Below are positions 5,288 through 7,523 of a stretch of 7,523 nt of DNA, piece by piece. Below the pieces are notes generated by a model, which was not told the DNA's origin, did no database searches, and worked only from the letters and a program-made list of their open reading frames with translations. This DNA comes from Deltaproteobacteria bacterium (lineage in GTDB: Bacteria; Desulfobacterota_B; Binatia; UBA9968). Made by a program: the position numbers and the translations under genes. The stretch spans positions 1 through 7,523 of the forward strand of contig VBKY01000465.1 in assembly GCA_005879255.1 (NCBI GenBank), written 5' to 3'. Positions within the stretch are counted from its first letter, which is position 1, and the number at the start of each line of letters is the position of its first letter.

Positions 5288-6829
5288 ATGAGCGAACTCG
5301 AACAACTTCTTGGCCTGGTCCTCGCGGCCATAATCCTGGCCGCGCTGGCACGCCGCGTCGGAGCACCTTACCCGGTATTCCTGGCGCTCGGCGGTGCACT
5401 CCTCGCGTTTCTGCCGGGCGCGCCCTCGCTCACTGTACCTCCTGAACTCGCCCTCGCGCTTTTCATCGCACCCGTGCTGCTCGATGCGGCGTACGACGCG
5501 TCGCCGGAAGATCTCAAGGACAACTGGGCGCCGCTTACAAGCTTAGTTTTGTTTGCGGTGGGATTGACAACCGCCGCTGTGGCTATCGTCGCTCGCACCC
5601 TGTTGCCCGAAATGCCCTGGGCGGCCGCGATTGCCCTCGGCGCCGTGGTCGCTCCACCCGATGCCGCTGCCGCGACCGCCGTGCTCCGGCAGCTTCGGCC
5701 ACCCCATCGCATTCTGACAGTCCTCGAAGGCGAGAGCCTGCTGAACGACGCGAGCGCGCTCCTGATCTACCGTCTCGCCGTTGGCGCCGTCGCAGCCAAT
5801 AGTTTCTCGCTCCGCGCCGTTGCGCCGACTTTCATGCTCGCGGTGGCCGGCAGCCTTGTGGTAGGGCCCGCGCTGGGCTGGCTGTTCCTCCGCGTTCTGG
5901 ACCGCGTGCAGCATGTGCCGACCGCCATCATTCTTCAGTTCGTCAGTACGTTCGGCGTGTGGATCCTGGCCGATCGCGTTGGCCTCTCAGGTGTGCTGAC
6001 GATGGTGTGCTACGCCATTACAGTGGCGCGGACCGCGCCTGAGCGCACTCCCGCGCGAATACGCATACCGGCCTACGCCGTGTGGGAGACAATCATTTTC
6101 GCGCTGAACATCCTGGCGTTCATCTTCATCGGCCTCCAGATTCGCCCGATTCTCGAGAGCCTGGAGGCAACCGACCGCGGGCGATATGTCGCCGTGGCAG
6201 GAGCGGTCCTCCTGACTGTGATCGTCGTGCGCCTGGCCTGGCACATGTCCTTCAATACAATCGTCAGATGGCGACACCGCAGGCGCGGTTTTCATCCGCC
6301 ACGGCCTATGCTGCGCCCCACCATCGGGAGCGGCTTGATCATTTCGTGGGCGGGGATGCGCGGGATTCTCTCTCTCGCCGCGGCAATGGCGCTCCCATCG
6401 GCGTTTCCATATCGCGACCTGATCGTGCTGACTGCGTTCTCTGTAGTCCTCGGTACGGTCGTTATCCAGGGACTGACTCTGAAGCCTCTGCTACGCGCCC
6501 TGGATTTGCATGACGATGATCCGATTGGCCGTGAAGTGAGTGCGGTGCGCGCACGCGCGTTACGCGCCGCACTCGCGACGTTCGAGCACGACCGATCGCC
6601 GATTGCGGATGCGATTCGGAAGGAGCTCACAATGCATTTAGCACCCGGGTATCGTGAAGGAGGCGAAGCCAGACGCTCCGCGTACGCCGAAATCTTTCGT
6701 GCAGCCCTTCAGGCGGCCCGCCAAGCCGTTCTCGCTATGCGAGCCAACGACGAGATCGGCGATGATGCCTTTCACGTAATGGAGGAGGAATTAGACTGGC
6801 TTGAAATGGTCGGTAGTAAGCCGGAGTAA
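5288..6829 (+). CDS. Na+/H+ antiporter, CPA1 (NhaP/NHE-like) family
   Basis: A 513-residue inner-membrane cation/proton antiporter that probably exports Na+ or K+ for H+ in pH and salt homeostasis. The N-terminal 400 residues form about 12 hydrophobic segments, beginning LLGLVLAAIILAALARRVG (7-25). Family signatures are present: FIAPVLLDAAYD (59-70), the ion-binding region GAVVAPPDAAAATAVL (118-133) with Asp125, LEGESLLNDASALLIYR (146-162) with Glu149 and Asp154, and SWAGMRGILSLAAAMALP (353-370) with Arg358. The region from about 405 on is hydrophilic, helical and charged, and is probably a cytoplasmic regulatory tail; I see no TrkA or cNMP domain in it. No good Shine-Dalgarno precedes the ATG at 5288, and there is no alternative in-frame ATG, GTG or TTG after the TAG at 5198, so the start stands by default. 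Ion preference cannot be read from the sequence. No functional link to the neighbouring catabolic genes is evident. Confidence 0.92.
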   Translation: MSELEQLLGLVLAAIILAALARRVGAPYPVFLALGGALLAFLPGAPSLTVPPELALALFIAPVLLDAAYDASPEDLKDNWAPLTSLVLFAVGLTTAAVAIVARTLLPEMPWAAAIALGAVVAPPDAAAATAVLRQLRPPHRILTVLEGESLLNDASALLIYRLAVGAVAANSFSLRAVAPTFMLAVAGSLVVGPALGWLFLRVLDRVQHVPTAIILQFVSTFGVWILADRVGLSGVLTMVCYAITVARTAPERTPARIRIPAYAVWETIIFALNILAFIFIGLQIRPILESLEATDRGRYVAVAGAVLLTVIVVRLAWHMSFNTIVRWRHRRRGFHPPRPMLRPTIGSGLIISWAGMRGILSLAAAMALPSAFPYRDLIVLTAFSVVLGTVVIQGLTLKPLLRALDLHDDDPIGREVSAVRARALRAALATFEHDRSPIADAIRKELTMHLAPGYREGGEARRSAYAEIFRAALQAARQAVLAMRANDEIGDDAFHVMEEELDWLEMVGSKPE

Positions 6830-6857
6830 GTGGCGAGGCTGAGCGGCATCGCTGAGG

Positions 6858-6886
6858 AGAAAGATCGAGCACAAACTCATCTTTCT
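6858..6886 (+). terminator. Long hairpin after the antiporter, no U tract
   Basis: AGAAAGAT (6858-6865) pairs perfectly with ATCTTTCT (6879-6886). Inside, after one bulged C, GAG (6867-6869) pairs with CTC (6876-6878) around the loop CACAAA. The hairpin lies 28 bases after the antiporter stop. It lacks a trailing T run, so it may protect the mRNA 3' end or help termination rather than be a classical terminator. Confidence 0.45.
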
Positions 6887-6984
6887 TACGCGAGTATAGC
6901 TGCGGTTCCAGTGCGTATTCGGCGTTTCAGCTGAGCATTGTCATAGAATCAAACTCCCGAGCCGGCATCGAGTCGAGTCTTGTA

Positions 6985-7109
6985 CAGGCTGTTGAAAAAG
7001 GTCCACCTGCTTCGTTGCGCTCGATCGCCTCGCTCCAACGTATCAGTAAATACGCCTCCGCTCGTCGATTTCTCGCGCGCCTCGCATCTGGACCTTTTTG
7101 AACAGCCTG
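6985..7109. repeat. 125-bp element with 26-bp terminal inverted repeats (MITE- or REP-like)
   Basis: The left arm (6985-7010, starting CAGGCTGTTGAAAAAGG) and right arm (7084-7109, ending CCTTTTTGAACAGCCTG) are inverted copies with three mismatches in 26. The roughly 73-base interior carries its own small inverted repeat CGTAT...ATACG (around CGTATCAGTAAATACG) and flanking TCGA boxes. It encodes no protein. The size, terminal repeats and convergent intergenic position fit a non-autonomous mobile element or dispersed palindromic repeat, and I have an impression that CTGTTGAAAAAGG-type arms recur in environmental bacterial genomes. Its arms place A5 and T5 tracts so that a hairpin on either strand could act as a bidirectional terminator. 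Only one copy is in the window, and I see no clear target-site duplication. Confidence 0.75.
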
Positions 7110-7206
7110 GAATCAGGGTTTTTCAGTCTGTTGTAGATTTGATCATAGCTTGTTCTTGGTTTCCGCTCTATCTACAGCGCCGCAGAGAGCTAGCTGATTT
7201 AGCCTC

Positions 7207-7523
7207 TCATTTCTTCTCTTCCAACGGGCCAAATTCGGGGAGCGAAATCCGATGATGGGTCGCTCTTTCGTACGCCGATGCGATCCGGAGCAGCATCGGT
7301 TCGCCAAACGGCATGGCAAGGAAATCGATTCCCACGGGAAGCTTTGCCGGCACCGGGCCGACCAGCCGCGTGCCGCCGGGAGCATCCGCATCGCGAACAC
7401 GATCGAAGACCTGCGTCGTGAACCCGGCCGGGACGGTGATCGCCGGGAAGCCCATCTGTCCGAGCAATGTCCAAGCCTGATGCGACCGGCCGTTCACATC
7501 CGGCTCCACCGGCGCCTTGATGA
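7207..7523 (-). CDS. Second amidase signature family protein, C-terminal part (5' end outside window)
   Basis: The C-terminal 104 residues of an amidase-signature hydrolase on the minus strand. The frame remains open to the window edge, so the start and the Lys-Ser-Ser core lie beyond 7523; the in-frame GTG at 7507-7509 is not a real start. Visible family features are [17 protein letters not shown], the [21 protein letters not shown] segment (the family's LPVGIQ-L-G motif followed by the terminal helix) and AYERATHHR near the end. The stop is TGA at 7209-7207. The insert between PAGF and LPVGI is longer than in the amidase at 151-1443, so the two are not recent duplicates. Relatives with this tail include general aryl and acyl amidases; the substrate is unknown. 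It converges on the antiporter and so is transcribed separately from the plus-strand genes. Confidence 0.9.
   Translation of the reverse strand, partial: IKAPVEPDVNGRSHQAWTLLGQMGFPAITVPAGFTTQVFDRVRDADAPGGTRLVGPVPAKLPVGIDFLAMPFGEPMLLRIASAYERATHHRISLPEFGPLEEKK

Larger units (their letters stand above)
6830..7206. other. Convergent intergenic region with no gene
   Basis: These 377 bases separate the 3' ends of the antiporter (plus strand) and the second amidase (minus strand). They hold the hairpin at 6858-6886 and the inverted-repeat element at 6985-7109. The open frames crossing them start inside the repeat and show no protein family. Nothing else was recognised between 7110 and 7206. Confidence 0.7.

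Noticed and set aside
5077..5445. 122-codon plus-strand frame overlapping the antiporter start
   Set aside because: It is rich in Arg, Gly and Pro as expected of an out-of-frame reading of GC-rich DNA, and it runs through clear antiporter coding sequence.
7110..7140. Second, decayed copy of the repeat arm (GGGTTTTTCAGTCTGTTG)
   Set aside because: The resemblance to the arm is partial and in a mixed orientation, and the stretch is too short to distinguish from chance.
6980..7255. 91-codon plus-strand frame downstream of the antiporter
   Set aside because: Its TTG start precedes the inverted-repeat element by only a few bases, so it mostly reads through the element and then into antisense of the second amidase.
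1..7523. CRISPR arrays, tRNA or rRNA genes, transposase or phage genes
   Set aside because: No regularly spaced repeats of CRISPR size, no tRNA cloverleaf or rRNA signature, and no mobile-element protein were seen on either strand.

Overview
The window looks like a chromosomal stretch of a GC-rich, probably Gram-negative, free-living soil or aquatic bacterium with a catabolic lifestyle. This rests on gene content and base composition only. No marker gene is present, so the phylum cannot be fixed. A proteobacterium, or one of the uncultivated lineages rich in amidases and flavoproteins, would fit. I see no tRNA, rRNA, CRISPR array or transposase gene.

Layout. Five complete genes lie on the plus strand and one partial gene on the minus strand. 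(1) 151-1443 is an amidase-signature hydrolase with an intact Lys-Ser-Ser triad, followed at once by a small intrinsic terminator. (2) 1693-3045 is a soluble FAD-dependent dehydrogenase or reductase of the fumarate reductase/ketosteroid dehydrogenase superfamily. (3) 3272-4033 is a protein with the Asp/Glu/hydantoin racemase fold that lacks both expected catalytic cysteines. (4) 4034-4693 is a 660-base, lower-GC gap with hairpins and two tiny ORFs but no convincing gene. (5) 4694-4999 is a small carboxymuconolactone-decarboxylase-like protein. (6) 5288-6829 is a CPA1-type Na+/H+ antiporter. (7) 6830-7206 is a convergent intergenic region holding a hairpin and a 125-bp element with near-perfect terminal inverted repeats. 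(8) 7207-7523, on the minus strand, is the C-terminal end of a second amidase that runs off the window.

How it may work together. Amide hydrolysis, flavin-dependent oxidation or reduction, a racemase-fold enzyme and a CMD-like protein suggest breakdown of an amide- or carboxylate-bearing organic compound. The substrate cannot be read from the sequence. The genes are not packed as a tight operon: leaders are 150-250 bases long and a terminator follows the first gene. However, a 39-base block upstream of the amidase (52-90) is repeated upstream of the racemase-like gene (3122-3160) at 29/39 identity. This suggests shared regulation of genes 1 and 3. The second copy is followed by a helically phased array of CGTG/CACG units. 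The antiporter looks like an unrelated housekeeping or stress gene.

Most worth following up: the shared upstream block with its CGTG array, the cysteine-less racemase-like protein, and the 125-bp inverted-repeat element.
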